Shown: piece after piece, positions 26,977-35,865 of the stretch | Numbering within the stretch: the stretch's first letter is position 1 | How the letters are laid out: each line of letters starts with the position of its first letter | Assembly (NCBI GenBank): GCA_016185205.1 | Contig: JACPOA010000082.1 | Location: forward strand, 1 to 64,000 | Length of the DNA stretch: 64,000 bases | Source: Hyphomicrobiales bacterium | Lineage (GTDB): Bacteria; Pseudomonadota; Alphaproteobacteria; Rhizobiales; Xanthobacteraceae | Direction: 5' to 3' | Made by a program: the position numbers and the translations under genes | Notes under the pieces: generated by a model | The model's database searches: none | Seen by the model: the letters and a program-made list of their open reading frames with translations, nothing else | Told to the model about the DNA's origin: nothing

Positions 26977-29523
26977 TCAGGCTTTCTGAATCTTGACGCC
27001 CGTGAATCCGCCGTTGCGGGCGGTCGCGCCGCTCAGCCGATCGTAGTCGTCGACCAGGATTTCGTTGTTGTTGCCGCCCCGCGGCGTGGCCTTCGCATAG
27101 TCCTTCGCGGCAACACGGCCGTAAGCCCAATGTCCCTGGCCGTAGCACTTGGCGACGGTGCCGGGACGCACGCCTTCCCAAAGCTTGAGCTTGGTGACGA
27201 TCGAGCCGGCCATGGACGTGACCCGAACGGTATCACCGGATTTGAGTTTGAGCTTTGCCCCGTCGGCCGGATTCATCTTCAGCACGTCGTCCCAGGCCAC
27301 ATCGCCGGGATCGACTTTCTTGAATTCCTGATACCAAGGCAGGTTCTGCGAACGGCCTTCGCGGTTGAGGCGCGACTTGTAGTCAATGAAGGTGAACGGA
27401 TACTCGCTCACGCTGCCGTGGCGCTTGGGCGGTTCGTAGTGCGGCACAAACGCCAGTTCTCCACGCGCGACATAGCCGCTGACGTTAAGAATATCGTCGG
27501 TCGTGGTCTGGTGTTTCGTCGCGTGCTCGGTGAGGCCCTTTTTCAAGGTTTCGCTGAAGAACTCGAACTTCTTGGTGGCTGTGTTGAACCTGCCACCCCA
27601 GCCTTTCTTGAAGCTGTACTTCGCGCCGCTGTACATTCCCTTCTTGCGGAAATCGGCCCAGCCTTCGATCTTGTCGCCCTTGAGCGGCTCCTTGGGCATC
27701 CACATCGGCGCGCTGGATATCTTGGCCGCGATCTCGGTGAATTCCCGCTCGTTGGTCGGGGTCTTGCCGTTTTCCGGGTCCTTGAACGACGCATAGTAGT
27801 CGAACAGATTGGGAAACCCTTTCGCCTTGAGCTTCTCGGCGAGCAGCCAGACCACTTCGGTCTCTTCCTGCTTGACGTCCCAGAGCCGCTTGCCGACCGG
27901 CTGCTGGATCGTGGCGTAGCCGTGCAGGTTGCCCATGTTGGTGACGATGGAAAATCCCTCGCTCGTATTGTGCGTGGCGGGGAGCACGATGTCGGCGAAC
28001 TGCGTCATCTCCGATGCGTTGGTCACCAGGTGAACGAAGAACGGCACGGCGGTGAGCGCCTTGTCCCAACGCGACGGATCGGTGCAGGAGAAATTGAAAT
28101 TGCTCCAGGTTGAGATGAGTACCTTGACCGCGCCGGGGTCCTTCAGCATGCCGTTGGCGATGTTGTTGGTGACCACGCCGCTGCCGGGCTTCGCGCCCAT
28201 CATCGCCGGCATGTCCTTGGCGCCGCGGCCGTCGATCTTCTTGTGCTTGCTCGCCGCCTTGGCGATGTCGTCGACGTAAGCATCGGCGCTCGGGAACTTG
28301 CCGACCGGAACGCTGGAGCTTTGCAGCGTGCCGCCTTCGACGTCGATCGAGCCGACCAGGCCGTTCAGGGCATGGACCGCCATCGCCGCATAAGTGCCGC
28401 GCGGATTCATCGCCACGCCGGGGCCCATCCAGACCGCCACCTTCGGGGCCGCCTTGCCCATGGCGCGCGCCACGCGGATCGTCTGCGCGGCGGGGATCAG
28501 CGTTTCCTTCTCCGCCCAGGCCGGCGTGCGGTCCTTGAGCTCGAGGTTCCACCACTTGACCAGACCGGAGGTCTCCTTCTCGACGAAGGCGGCCTCGTCG
28601 ACGGTCTTGCCGGCGACGAACAGGTTCTTGCCGTCCTTGAAGTCGCCGACGAATTCCTTGTTCCACAGTCCCTGGGTCAACAGCACATGGGCGATCGCGC
28701 CAGCCAGCGCGCCGTCGGTGCCGGGCTTGATCGGCAGCCATTCATGCGCCTTGGCGGCTGAGTTCGACAATCTCGGGTCGACGGCGATGACAGTGCCACG
28801 CGCGAGGATTTCGCCGAACCGGTGGATAGTGTTGGGCACTTCACGGTTGGAGGCGAGCGGATCGGTGCCCCAGGTCACCAGGCACTGCGTGTTGGCGAGG
28901 TCGTAATCGCGGTAGCCGAAGAAGCCTTGCGTCAGGCCCGGCCCCATCTTCTCGGCTTCGGCACAGATGGCGCTGTGCGAGAAATAGTTCGTGGTCCCGA
29001 ATATCTTGGGGACGGTGCCATACAGAAGGTCTGTGGAGGTCGGCGAATAGCGGCCGCGAATATAGGCGAGCTTGTGCGCCTCGTTGTTCTTGCGCAGCTC
29101 CATCATCTTGTCGGCGACGATATCGAGCGCCTCGTCCCAACTGATCGGCACGAATTTCGGATCGATGCCGCGCCCCTTCTGCGCGTTGGTCCGCTTCATC
29201 GGCACCTTGATCCGGTCGGGATCGTAGGTCTGCTGCGGGATCAGGTGGCCGCGCGGACAGACGTAGCCGTGGTTGGTCTTGCTCGCCGGGTTGCCGCGCA
29301 CCCGCACGGCGCGGCCGTCCTGCACGAAAATCTGGATCGCGCACCATTGGGTACAGCCCTGGCAGGCGGTCGACACCCACTCACCCTTGGCGGCGGCTGC
29401 GGGCTTACCCTTGCGCAGCGCCATGGCGTTCGTCACCGGCTGGGCGGCCACCGGCATGCCGAGCATCAATAAACCACCGGACCCGGCCGACGCCTGGATG
29501 AAATTTCGTCTCGTGAGTTTCAT
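26977..29523 (-). CDS. arrA: Molybdopterin oxidoreductase, arsenate respiratory reductase (ArrA)-like
   Basis: The 848-residue product begins with a Tat signal (TRRNFIQASAGSGG). The 4Fe-4S ligands are Cys54, Cys57, Cys61 and Cys89, spaced CX2CX3CX27C as in ArrA. Residues 156-159 read RGRY, reported for ArrA, whereas ArxA arsenite oxidases have GRGWG. Cys187 in HSAICAEAEK is the likely molybdenum ligand. The C-terminal DYKSRLNREGRS and GQGHWAYGR stretches also recall ArrA. It would reduce arsenate to arsenite in the periplasm. Polysulfide, thiosulfate and tetrathionate reductases are relatives, so the substrate needs proof. No NrfD-type anchor follows; the next genes are the Fe-S subunit and chaperone. 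FNR-type boxes lie upstream. ATG 29523 was chosen for the Tat motif. Confidence 0.8.
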   Translation of the reverse strand: MKLTRRNFIQASAGSGGLLMLGMPVAAQPVTNAMALRKGKPAAAAKGEWVSTACQGCTQWCAIQIFVQDGRAVRVRGNPASKTNHGYVCPRGHLIPQQTYDPDRIKVPMKRTNAQKGRGIDPKFVPISWDEALDIVADKMMELRKNNEAHKLAYIRGRYSPTSTDLLYGTVPKIFGTTNYFSHSAICAEAEKMGPGLTQGFFGYRDYDLANTQCLVTWGTDPLASNREVPNTIHRFGEILARGTVIAVDPRLSNSAAKAHEWLPIKPGTDGALAGAIAHVLLTQGLWNKEFVGDFKDGKNLFVAGKTVDEAAFVEKETSGLVKWWNLELKDRTPAWAEKETLIPAAQTIRVARAMGKAAPKVAVWMGPGVAMNPRGTYAAMAVHALNGLVGSIDVEGGTLQSSSVPVGKFPSADAYVDDIAKAASKHKKIDGRGAKDMPAMMGAKPGSGVVTNNIANGMLKDPGAVKVLISTWSNFNFSCTDPSRWDKALTAVPFFVHLVTNASEMTQFADIVLPATHNTSEGFSIVTNMGNLHGYATIQQPVGKRLWDVKQEETEVVWLLAEKLKAKGFPNLFDYYASFKDPENGKTPTNEREFTEIAAKISSAPMWMPKEPLKGDKIEGWADFRKKGMYSGAKYSFKKGWGGRFNTATKKFEFFSETLKKGLTEHATKHQTTTDDILNVSGYVARGELAFVPHYEPPKRHGSVSEYPFTFIDYKSRLNREGRSQNLPWYQEFKKVDPGDVAWDDVLKMNPADGAKLKLKSGDTVRVTSMAGSIVTKLKLWEGVRPGTVAKCYGQGHWAYGRVAAKDYAKATPRGGNNNEILVDDYDRLSGATARNGGFTGVKIQKA

Positions 29524-29645
29524 GGAGAAATCTCCCTCGCCGCTATCCGCGTCAAATGCCCCCGTGCGAACTCGGCTCCATACGAACAAGAGGCATTGAT
29601 TAAGATCGGCCTATGTAATTGTTTATGAATTCCACTTGATGAAAA

Positions 29646-29659
29646 ATGACGCAGGTCAA
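29646..29659. promoter_or_regulatory. Weaker FNR/FixK-like box upstream of the ArrA-like gene
   Basis: ATGACGCAGGTCAA fits TTGAY-N4-RTCAA except for the first base. It lies 123 bases upstream of the ArrA-like start and 37 bases inside the stronger box at 29697-29710. A further half-site (TTGATTAAGATC) lies at 29596-29607. Confidence 0.45.
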
Positions 29660-29696
29660 TGTTGCGAAAATAATTTTCGTATCCCGACGCGCAACA

Positions 29697-29710
29697 TTGA
29701 TAACAATCAA
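29697..29710. promoter_or_regulatory. FNR/FixK box upstream of the ArrA-like operon
   Basis: TTGATAACAATCAA is an exact match to the FNR/FixK consensus TTGAT-N4-ATCAA. It lies 174 bases upstream of the ArrA-like start in a 283-base AT-richer gap with no gene. It predicts activation at low oxygen. Confidence 0.75.
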
Positions 29711-29806
29711 GCGCTCGTTCGAGTTGACGTCCTAGTCTGCGCGCCGCAAGGAAGGCCACATGGACGCGTTGGCGCTAAGCCATAGATTTTCAGGCTTCGC
29801 AACTTT

Positions 29807-30178
29807 TCAACGCCTCGCCGGCGGATCGCGGCTCAAGTTCTTGGCCGCGAGTTCGTCGAGATAATCCTGCCAATAGGCCGCGTAATTGCGGCCGAGATCG
29901 CGCAGATAGTCCCAGCCGAAAATCCCGGTCGAATGCATGTCGTCGAACACCAGCCGCACGGCGTAATTGCCAACCGGCAGCACTTCGATGATCTCGACAT
30001 TCTTCTTGGCCGGAACGGTCTTGCGCTCTTCCTCCGAATGGCCCTGCACTTCCGCGCTCGGGCTTTTCACCCGCAGATATTCGGCCGGCAGATCGAAACG
30101 CTCGCCGCCGTCGAAGGAGACGGTGAGCGTCCTGCGGTCCTTGTGCAGGCGAAGTTCGCTTGGCCAAGCGTCTGTCAT
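29807..30178 (-). CDS. DUF971 domain protein
   Basis: The 123-residue product is one DUF971 (GBBH-like N-terminal) domain: WPSELRLHKDRRTLTVSFDG, LPAEYLRVKSPSAEV and the GNYAVRLVFDDMHSTGIFGWDYL core. Such domains are linked to Fe-S cluster or molybdoenzyme assembly by genomic context. It follows the regulator gene by 9 bases and probably shares its transcript. Confidence 0.82.
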   Translation of the reverse strand: MTDAWPSELRLHKDRRTLTVSFDGGERFDLPAEYLRVKSPSAEVQGHSEEERKTVPAKKNVEIIEVLPVGNYAVRLVFDDMHSTGIFGWDYLRDLGRNYAAYWQDYLDELAAKNLSRDPPARR

Positions 30179-30187
30179 GGTTTTGTC

Positions 30188-31072
30188 CTAAATGATAAAG
30201 CGCACGCTGCCGGCGTCGCGCAAGTCGTAGCCGCCCATTTCCTGCGCGCGCGCGGACAGCTCATCCGAGCGCAGGAACTTGAGCAGCATTTGTAGAGCGG
30301 GGCGGAAATAGTCGCGCTGGCGCATGACCAGATCGAACGGCTCCCAGACGATCGATACGAAATCGAGCCCGGCGGAATTGGCGACCGATCGCGTCGCGAT
30401 GCCGGTATCGGCGCGGCCGGCGCGGATCGCCTGCGCGATATCGGGGCCGGTCGGGCAGACCGGGCCGGCGCCGGCGAGCTGGTCGAGCGGGGTCTTGGCG
30501 CGATGCAGCAAGGCCAGCAGCAGCAGCTGCGCGCCGGCGCCCTGCGGACGCATGGCGATGCGCGCGCGCTTGGCGATCACGTCGTCGATCGAAGCGAGCT
30601 TGAGCGGATTGCCCGGCGCCAGCAGGAAGCCCTGCTCGCGCCGGCAGAAGGCGATCATCACCGCGTCCTGCACGTCGCTGCGGCTCGCCATCGCCGCGAC
30701 ATTGGCGTCGGCACTCGCATCCTCCAGCGCATGCAGATGCATGGCGGCGGCGATCGTTTCGCCCGCGCTGAAACGCGCAAGTCCGGCTTCGCTGCCGACC
30801 GCGAGCGTGGCGAGGCCGCAGCCGCTTTCGCGCAAGGCCCATTCCAGCAGCGGATCGTGGCTGCCGCCGACGATCGGCGCAGGCTCCGGGCGCGTCAGCC
30901 CGGCGGGACGCGTCACGCTGGAGGCCAGCCAGTGGTCGAGCTCAGCCTTGGGAAACAGCCAGCGGCCGGTGACCTTTGTGCACGGCACCGTGCCCTCGGC
31001 CACCATCTCATAGATCTTGCGTTCCTTGAGGCGGAGATAGCGCGCGGCTTCGGCGGTCGTGAAAAGCTGCAT
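30188..31072 (-). CDS. Helix-turn-helix regulator with periplasmic-binding-protein-like domain
   Basis: The 294-residue product has an excisionase/MerR-type winged helix at residues 1-50 (FTTAEAARYLRLKERKIYEM) and a PBP-like domain from about residue 65 to 290 (LLEWALRESGCGLATLAVGS...GPDIAQAIRAGRADTGIA). Proteins of this build sense a small ligand, often suggested to be molybdate or tungstate, and sit near molybdoenzymes such as formate dehydrogenase. Here an ArrA-like enzyme and chaperone lie downstream, so control of molybdoenzyme expression is a reasonable guess. ATG 31072 was chosen because it starts the HTH domain. Confidence 0.72.
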   Translation of the reverse strand: MQLFTTAEAARYLRLKERKIYEMVAEGTVPCTKVTGRWLFPKAELDHWLASSVTRPAGLTRPEPAPIVGGSHDPLLEWALRESGCGLATLAVGSEAGLARFSAGETIAAAMHLHALEDASADANVAAMASRSDVQDAVMIAFCRREQGFLLAPGNPLKLASIDDVIAKRARIAMRPQGAGAQLLLLALLHRAKTPLDQLAGAGPVCPTGPDIAQAIRAGRADTGIATRSVANSAGLDFVSIVWEPFDLVMRQRDYFRPALQMLLKFLRSDELSARAQEMGGYDLRDAGSVRFII

Positions 31073-31184
31073 GCGGCTCACCCTGCACTCATATGCATAT
31101 TTTTCAGAATGCCTAGAACTACAGAAAAAACAAGGCGGTGGGCAATAGAACGCGACAGCCCGTTCGGTAAAATCAGGCCGCCGA

Positions 31185-32600
31185 TCACGGCTTCGCGGCC
31201 TCGTCAATATAAGTCGGGCGCACCACCGTCACGGTGCAAGCGGCCTCGGCGGCGACTTTGGCGGACACGCTGCCGAGCAGCTTACGCATCAGCGACTCCT
31301 GCCGCGCACCGATCAGAATGTGATCGACGCGGTTGACTTGCGCGAATTCGAGAATGGCGGCGGCCGGGTCGATCGCCTCGATCACATGCACGGTGAGACG
31401 GCGTTCGTCGAGCTTCAAAGGCTCGGCCCAATATTTGAGACCGACCATGCGGTCGACGTGCTTGTTGTGGCCATGTTCATCGAGCGTCGTATCGATCGTC
31501 AGCCGGGCCTGCTTGAGCACGTTGAGGCAGGCAAGTCGCGCCGACGGCAGCGTCGCGAGTATGCGTTCAGTCGTGACACGGAGTGCGTGTTTGATATCCG
31601 CGTGTCCTTCCGCCAAGTCGATAGCGACGGCGATGATCGGGGCGGACGAAAGCTGAGCGGCAAGCGCCGCCTTGGGCCGCGGCGTCGTCAAATCCTTGTT
31701 GAAACGCCGGCGCAGCACGGTGGTGAAAGGATCGCGCCGCAAGCGTTCGGATCGGGCGGTCAGCTTGACTTGATCTTGGTGGCTCAAATCGAAGGCCAGT
31801 TGCGCCATGGTCGGGTAGCGCCAGGCCGGCTCGGTCTCCAGACAACGCAACACGATTTCCTGCAGCGCGGGCGGATAATCAGGCCTCAGGCTGCGCGGCG
31901 GCACCGGATCGCGCCAGAGCCGGCGCCGCATCCCGCGCAGCGTCTCGCTTTCGCCGAACGGCCGCACGCCGGTCGAAAAGAAATAGAGCAGGACGCCCAA
32001 GGCGAACTGATCGCTGCGCGGATCGTTGCGGACGCCGAGCAACTGCTCGGGCGACATGTAGGGAGCCGTGCCGAACGGCAGACGGAACTCCTCCTGCATC
32101 AGGTCGGGGAGCTGATCGTGATGCGAAAGGCCGAAGTCGAGCAGAACGGTTTCCCCGTTCGGTCGCAACACGATGTTGCTCGGCTTGACGTCGAGATGAA
32201 TGACATGCTGCCGGTGCAGATCGTCGAGCGCGGTCGCCACTTTCACGCCGATATCGGCGACCTCCGCATAAGGCAAAGGAAGCACGCCGATCCGCTCGTA
32301 CAATGTTTTGCCGACGACACGTTCCATTACAAGGTACGGCTGCACGGTGAAATCACCCGCGGCAATGAACTTCGGAACGTGCACGCCGGACAATCGCGGC
32401 AGGATCATCTGCTCCATTTCGAAACTGACGATGGCCGCGGGGTCCGCGCCTTCGCCGATGCGCGGCACCTTCATCAACATCGGCGCCGTCATGCCGGGGT
32501 GCGAGACACGCCATAGCGTCGCCATGCCGCCGCGGTGGACGCGTTCCTCAAGCCGAAAGCCGTCGAGGACCAAACCCGGCTCGTGCAGCGGCTTGGCCAT
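31185..32600 (-). CDS. Ser/Thr protein kinase fused to universal stress domain
   Basis: The 471-residue product has a Hanks-type kinase domain (about residues 13-280) with Lys44, HLDVKPSN (catalytic Asp137) and DFG at 155-157, then a universal stress protein (UspA) domain (about residues 315-465) ending with GARQESLMRKLLGSVSAKVA, close to the ATP-binding consensus GX2GX9GS. No transmembrane helix is visible. It probably couples phosphorylation to energy or redox stress. The neighbouring metallophosphatase starts 4 bases away, suggesting a kinase-phosphatase pair. It sits inside the low-oxygen block. Confidence 0.87.
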   Translation of the reverse strand: MAKPLHEPGLVLDGFRLEERVHRGGMATLWRVSHPGMTAPMLMKVPRIGEGADPAAIVSFEMEQMILPRLSGVHVPKFIAAGDFTVQPYLVMERVVGKTLYERIGVLPLPYAEVADIGVKVATALDDLHRQHVIHLDVKPSNIVLRPNGETVLLDFGLSHHDQLPDLMQEEFRLPFGTAPYMSPEQLLGVRNDPRSDQFALGVLLYFFSTGVRPFGESETLRGMRRRLWRDPVPPRSLRPDYPPALQEIVLRCLETEPAWRYPTMAQLAFDLSHQDQVKLTARSERLRRDPFTTVLRRRFNKDLTTPRPKAALAAQLSSAPIIAVAIDLAEGHADIKHALRVTTERILATLPSARLACLNVLKQARLTIDTTLDEHGHNKHVDRMVGLKYWAEPLKLDERRLTVHVIEAIDPAAAILEFAQVNRVDHILIGARQESLMRKLLGSVSAKVAAEAACTVTVVRPTYIDEAAKP

Positions 32601-32603
32601 TCG

Positions 32604-33344
32604 TCAGTTCCCCACGCGCAGCCGGTCGGCCAGCCAGGTCGGCAGGCCTTTCTTGCGGATCTGGGCGGCGGCCTGCTCGACGTCATAGGGCACGCGGCAA
32701 TAGGTGAGCTCGCGCTTCTCGGTATCCAGCATGGCGTAAGAGCTTGCCGGGTTGCCGTCGCGCGGCTGCCCGACGGAGCCGAGCACCGCGAGCCAGCGCC
32801 GGCCGGGCAGCAACTGTATGGCAAAGCCGGTTGTCGGCGTGAATGACGTCATCTTCGCGGTCGCCGACATGCTGTAGAGTGCCGGCTGGTGGATGTGCCC
32901 GCAAAACGTGATGGGGGCGGGGGTCGCGCTGATGCTGCGGGCGGCATCCGCGACGCTCGCCACATAGTTCCAGCCTTTCGGATTGCTCGCGTCGGCATGG
33001 ACGTAAAGACGATCGCGGTCTTCCAGCGTCAGCGGCAGGCCGGCAAGGAATTCGCGTTCCGAGGGCCCGAGTTCGCCGCGCGTCCATTCGATGGCTATTT
33101 TTGCTTCGACATTCATTTGTTCGCGTGGATTGTTGATCGCGCTGTCGTGGTTGCCGAGCACGGCCATCGCGCCCTTCTCGACGAGATCCATGACGGCGGT
33201 CACCGTCCACTCCGGATCGGCGCCGTAACCGACATAATCGCCGAGCAGCACAAACCGCTCGGCGCCATGATCGCGCGCCTGCGCCAGGCAGGCGCTGAAC
33301 GCCTGGCGGTTGGCGTGAATATCCGCGAAGAAAGCAATCAGCAC
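32604..33344 (-). CDS. Calcineurin-like metallophosphoesterase
   Basis: The 246-residue product carries the metallophosphoesterase motifs FADIHANRQA (DXH), LLGDYVGYG (GD), LGNHDS (GNHD) and CGHIH (GHXH). Members hydrolyse phosphoproteins, nucleotides or cyclic di-nucleotides. It ends three bases before the kinase/UspA gene on the same strand, so a role opposing that kinase is plausible but unproven. The start MLIAFFADIH gives the typical family N-terminus. Confidence 0.86.
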   Translation of the reverse strand: MLIAFFADIHANRQAFSACLAQARDHGAERFVLLGDYVGYGADPEWTVTAVMDLVEKGAMAVLGNHDSAINNPREQMNVEAKIAIEWTRGELGPSEREFLAGLPLTLEDRDRLYVHADASNPKGWNYVASVADAARSISATPAPITFCGHIHQPALYSMSATAKMTSFTPTTGFAIQLLPGRRWLAVLGSVGQPRDGNPASSYAMLDTEKRELTYCRVPYDVEQAAAQIRKKGLPTWLADRLRVGN

Positions 33345-33523
33345 GGCATAGTCCTCAAGCCAAGGCGATCGGCCTCGATCGTCCGGCGGTCACGACCCAT
33401 GGACTTGTTAGAATATAGGCCGGCGATCCGGCTTTGTGACGTCCAAATGGCCGACCGGAAACGCCAGCGGACGCCGCGATCCGCGAACCGGCGAGAACCC
33501 TTTATCGATCGGCTATCGCCGGA

Positions 33524-33961
33524 TTACTGGTCCCGCCGCCCCGGCCACGGCATCGTTGCCAGCACCTTCAATGTTGGCGCATTGGGGCAATAGTCTTGCC
33601 AGGCTATTCCGGCCGAACGACCGGTAAATTCCTGATCACAGCGTTTGTGGTTTTCGCACAGCGAACAAATGCGCTGCAAATCATGGAAGGTTGACGGCTC
33701 AGCACGCGCGACAACATCCGGGTCCAGACCAAGCCCCTCCATTCGGAGCAGCAACTGGTCGGCCGCCGCCGGACCGAGACTGGCGAGCTTGCGAAGCTCG
33801 GAAGCGGACACGCCGATATCGTGCGCGATCCGGTCGACTTCTTCCTGCGCGCAGCATGAAAGATCGGAATAGATGGGATTGTAGCCGGTCCAGGCCCGCC
33901 ACCACTGCGAAAGGATTTCAGCCGGTGACCGGCGCTTGTGTTCAACAGTCAGTGCCGACAT
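33524..33961 (-). CDS. DUF6455-type Cys-rich protein
   Basis: The 145-residue product starts MSALTVEHKRRSPAE. Its C-terminal part matches DUF6455: FHDLQRICSLCENHKRCDQEF followed by AWQDYCPNAPTL, with four Cys that could bind a metal or Fe-S cluster. Its role is unknown; homologues occur in alphaproteobacteria with denitrification or microaerobic genes. An FNR-type box lies 75 bases upstream. Confidence 0.7.
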   Translation of the reverse strand: MSALTVEHKRRSPAEILSQWWRAWTGYNPIYSDLSCCAQEEVDRIAHDIGVSASELRKLASLGPAAADQLLLRMEGLGLDPDVVARAEPSTFHDLQRICSLCENHKRCDQEFTGRSAGIAWQDYCPNAPTLKVLATMPWPGRRDQ

Positions 33962-34035
33962 GTCAGCCTCCTCAAGTCCGCGTTTCCCAATCACGGAGTT
34001 GAGCATCATCTAATATGATCGCGGAGCGGTATCCC

Positions 34036-34049
34036 TTGATATAGGTCAA
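34036..34049. promoter_or_regulatory. FNR/FixK box upstream of the DUF6455 gene
   Basis: TTGATATAGGTCAA matches TTGAY-N4-RTCAA. It is 75 bases upstream of the DUF6455 start, a usual distance for class II or class I activation. It may also serve genes further along the minus strand. Confidence 0.7.
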
Positions 34050-34110
34050 TCGGCGCCGCCGGATCCGCGAAAGCGCCGATTTGTAAGGGCCTAATGGCGG
34101 GCGGCGAGGC

Positions 34111-35763
34111 TCAGTAGCGCGGGTCGTACATTTGCGACTGGACGTAGCCGAGCAGATCGTTCGGCGGCACTCCGGCCGCCAGCCCGCGGTCGTAAGCGAC
34201 CTTGGCAACCGCGACGGCGATCTGCGCGGAGACCTCGCGGATGCGGGGCAGTGCCGGATAGAGGCTGCCCTGTTTGATGTCCGCTTCGCTCACGAGCTGC
34301 GCCAGCGTATGCGCGGCGGCCATGAACATCTCGTCGGTCACCAGGCGGGTGCCGCTCACGATCGCGCCTAAGCCCACGCCGGGGAAGATGTAGGAGTTGT
34401 TGCCCTGACGCGGTACGAAGGTCTTGCCGTCGAGCGCGACCGGGTCGTACGGGCTGCCGCAGGCGAACAGGGCGCGGCCGCCGGTGTGGCGGTAGGCCTC
34501 GATGGCTGAACATTCCGCCTTCGAGGTCGGATTGGACAGCGCAAAGATAATCGGCCGCGTGTTGAGCTCCGCCATCGTCTGCAGCACCTCGGGCGTGAAG
34601 GTGCCGCCGACCGCGGCCACACCGATGATGCCAGTCGGTTTGAGCGTGCGGATTGCGGTCAGGAAATCGCCGACCGGCGGGTGCTCATGCGCGTAACGCA
34701 TCTTGTGCTCGGTGAGGCCGCCCGCGCGGTTCTTGACCACGAGGCCGCGCGAATCCACGAGCCAGACGCGCAGGCGCGCCTCGGCTTCGCTTAGGCCTTC
34801 GGCGATCATCGCCGAGATCACGAGATCGGCGATGCCGGTCGCGGCTTCGCCGGCGCCGAGGAACAAGACCTTCTGTTCCGACAGTTTGCCGCCGGTCGTG
34901 CGCATGGCCGAGAACAGGCCGGCGAGCGCCACCGCCGCCGTGCCTTGGATGTCGTCGTTGAAGACGCAGATCTTGTCCCGGTATTTGTGCAGCAGATGGA
35001 AGGCCTGCTGATTGGCGAAGTCCTCGAACTGGATCAGCACGCCGGGGAACACCGCGCGCGCCGCGGTCACGAATTCATCGACGAACTCGTCGTAGGCCGC
35101 GCCGGTCACGCGCTTCTGGCGCTGGCCGACATAGTAGGGATCGTTGAGCAAGGACTCATTGTTGGTGCCGACATCCAGCATTACCGGTAAACAATGTGTC
35201 GGGTGAATGCCGGCGCACGCCGTGTAAAGCGAGAGCTTGCCGACCGGAATGCCCATGCCGTTGGCGCCGAGATCGCCGAGGCCGAGGATGCGTTCGCCAT
35301 CGGTGACGACGATAAGCTTTGCCGGATAGGGCCAGTTGCGCAGCAAATCGGCGATGCGTCCTCGATCGTTGGCCCCGATGAACAGGCCGCGCGGCCGCTG
35401 GAAGATATGGCCGAACCGCTGACAGGCGAGCCCCACGGTCGGGGTGTAGATGAGCGGCTGGATCTCATCGATATTGTCGCACACGATGCGGAAGAACAGC
35501 GCCTCGTTTCGGTCGTGCAGCGCGTTGAGCGCCACATATTTCTCGAGGTCATTGGGCAGGCTACGCAGATTGGTCATCACGCGCTCGGCCTGCGCTTTCA
35601 TCGAAAGCACATGCGCCGGCAATAGGCCGCGCAGACCCAGTGCGTCGCGCTCCTGCTCGGTGAATCCGGTGCCCCTGTTGAGCAGCGGATCGCGCAATAG
35701 CGCAATGCCGCGAACTGCCTCTTTGGCAGTCGAGCGGATTTCCGCCCGATCAGGCACATTCAT
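34111..35763 (-). CDS. NAD-dependent malic enzyme
   Basis: Malic enzyme decarboxylates malate to pyruvate with reduction of NAD(P). The 550-residue single-domain form shows SLPNDLEKYVALNALHDRNE, the active-site GLGDLGANGMGI and NAD-binding GAGEAATGIA, and lacks the phosphotransacetylase-like extension of rhizobial Dme/Tme. The form resembles MaeA/SfcA. ATG 35763 (MNVPDRAEIR) gives the usual N-terminus. A perfect FNR-type box lies 66 bases upstream, so it may feed reductant to anaerobic respiration. Confidence 0.9.
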   Translation of the reverse strand: MNVPDRAEIRSTAKEAVRGIALLRDPLLNRGTGFTEQERDALGLRGLLPAHVLSMKAQAERVMTNLRSLPNDLEKYVALNALHDRNEALFFRIVCDNIDEIQPLIYTPTVGLACQRFGHIFQRPRGLFIGANDRGRIADLLRNWPYPAKLIVVTDGERILGLGDLGANGMGIPVGKLSLYTACAGIHPTHCLPVMLDVGTNNESLLNDPYYVGQRQKRVTGAAYDEFVDEFVTAARAVFPGVLIQFEDFANQQAFHLLHKYRDKICVFNDDIQGTAAVALAGLFSAMRTTGGKLSEQKVLFLGAGEAATGIADLVISAMIAEGLSEAEARLRVWLVDSRGLVVKNRAGGLTEHKMRYAHEHPPVGDFLTAIRTLKPTGIIGVAAVGGTFTPEVLQTMAELNTRPIIFALSNPTSKAECSAIEAYRHTGGRALFACGSPYDPVALDGKTFVPRQGNNSYIFPGVGLGAIVSGTRLVTDEMFMAAAHTLAQLVSEADIKQGSLYPALPRIREVSAQIAVAVAKVAYDRGLAAGVPPNDLLGYVQSQMYDPRY

Positions 35764-35828
35764 AGCAAATTCCCTTGAATTGCCGGTGTGAATTGGGCCG
35801 CACTGTCGACCATGCGCCGCGGAAGGCA

Positions 35829-35842
35829 TTGATTGAGATCAA
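35829..35842. promoter_or_regulatory. FNR/FixK box upstream of malic enzyme
   Basis: TTGATTGAGATCAA matches TTGAT-N4-ATCAA exactly and sits 66 bases upstream of the malic enzyme start, between it and the end of the flavodoxin-like gene. Confidence 0.72.
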
Positions 35843-35865
35843 CGGACGGCGGCAAGGCATAGCAG

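Noticed and set aside
30188-31072. Phage excisionase interpretation of the HTH protein
   Set aside because: The HTH is fused to a large binding-protein domain and there are no phage genes nearby, so a transcription regulator fits better.
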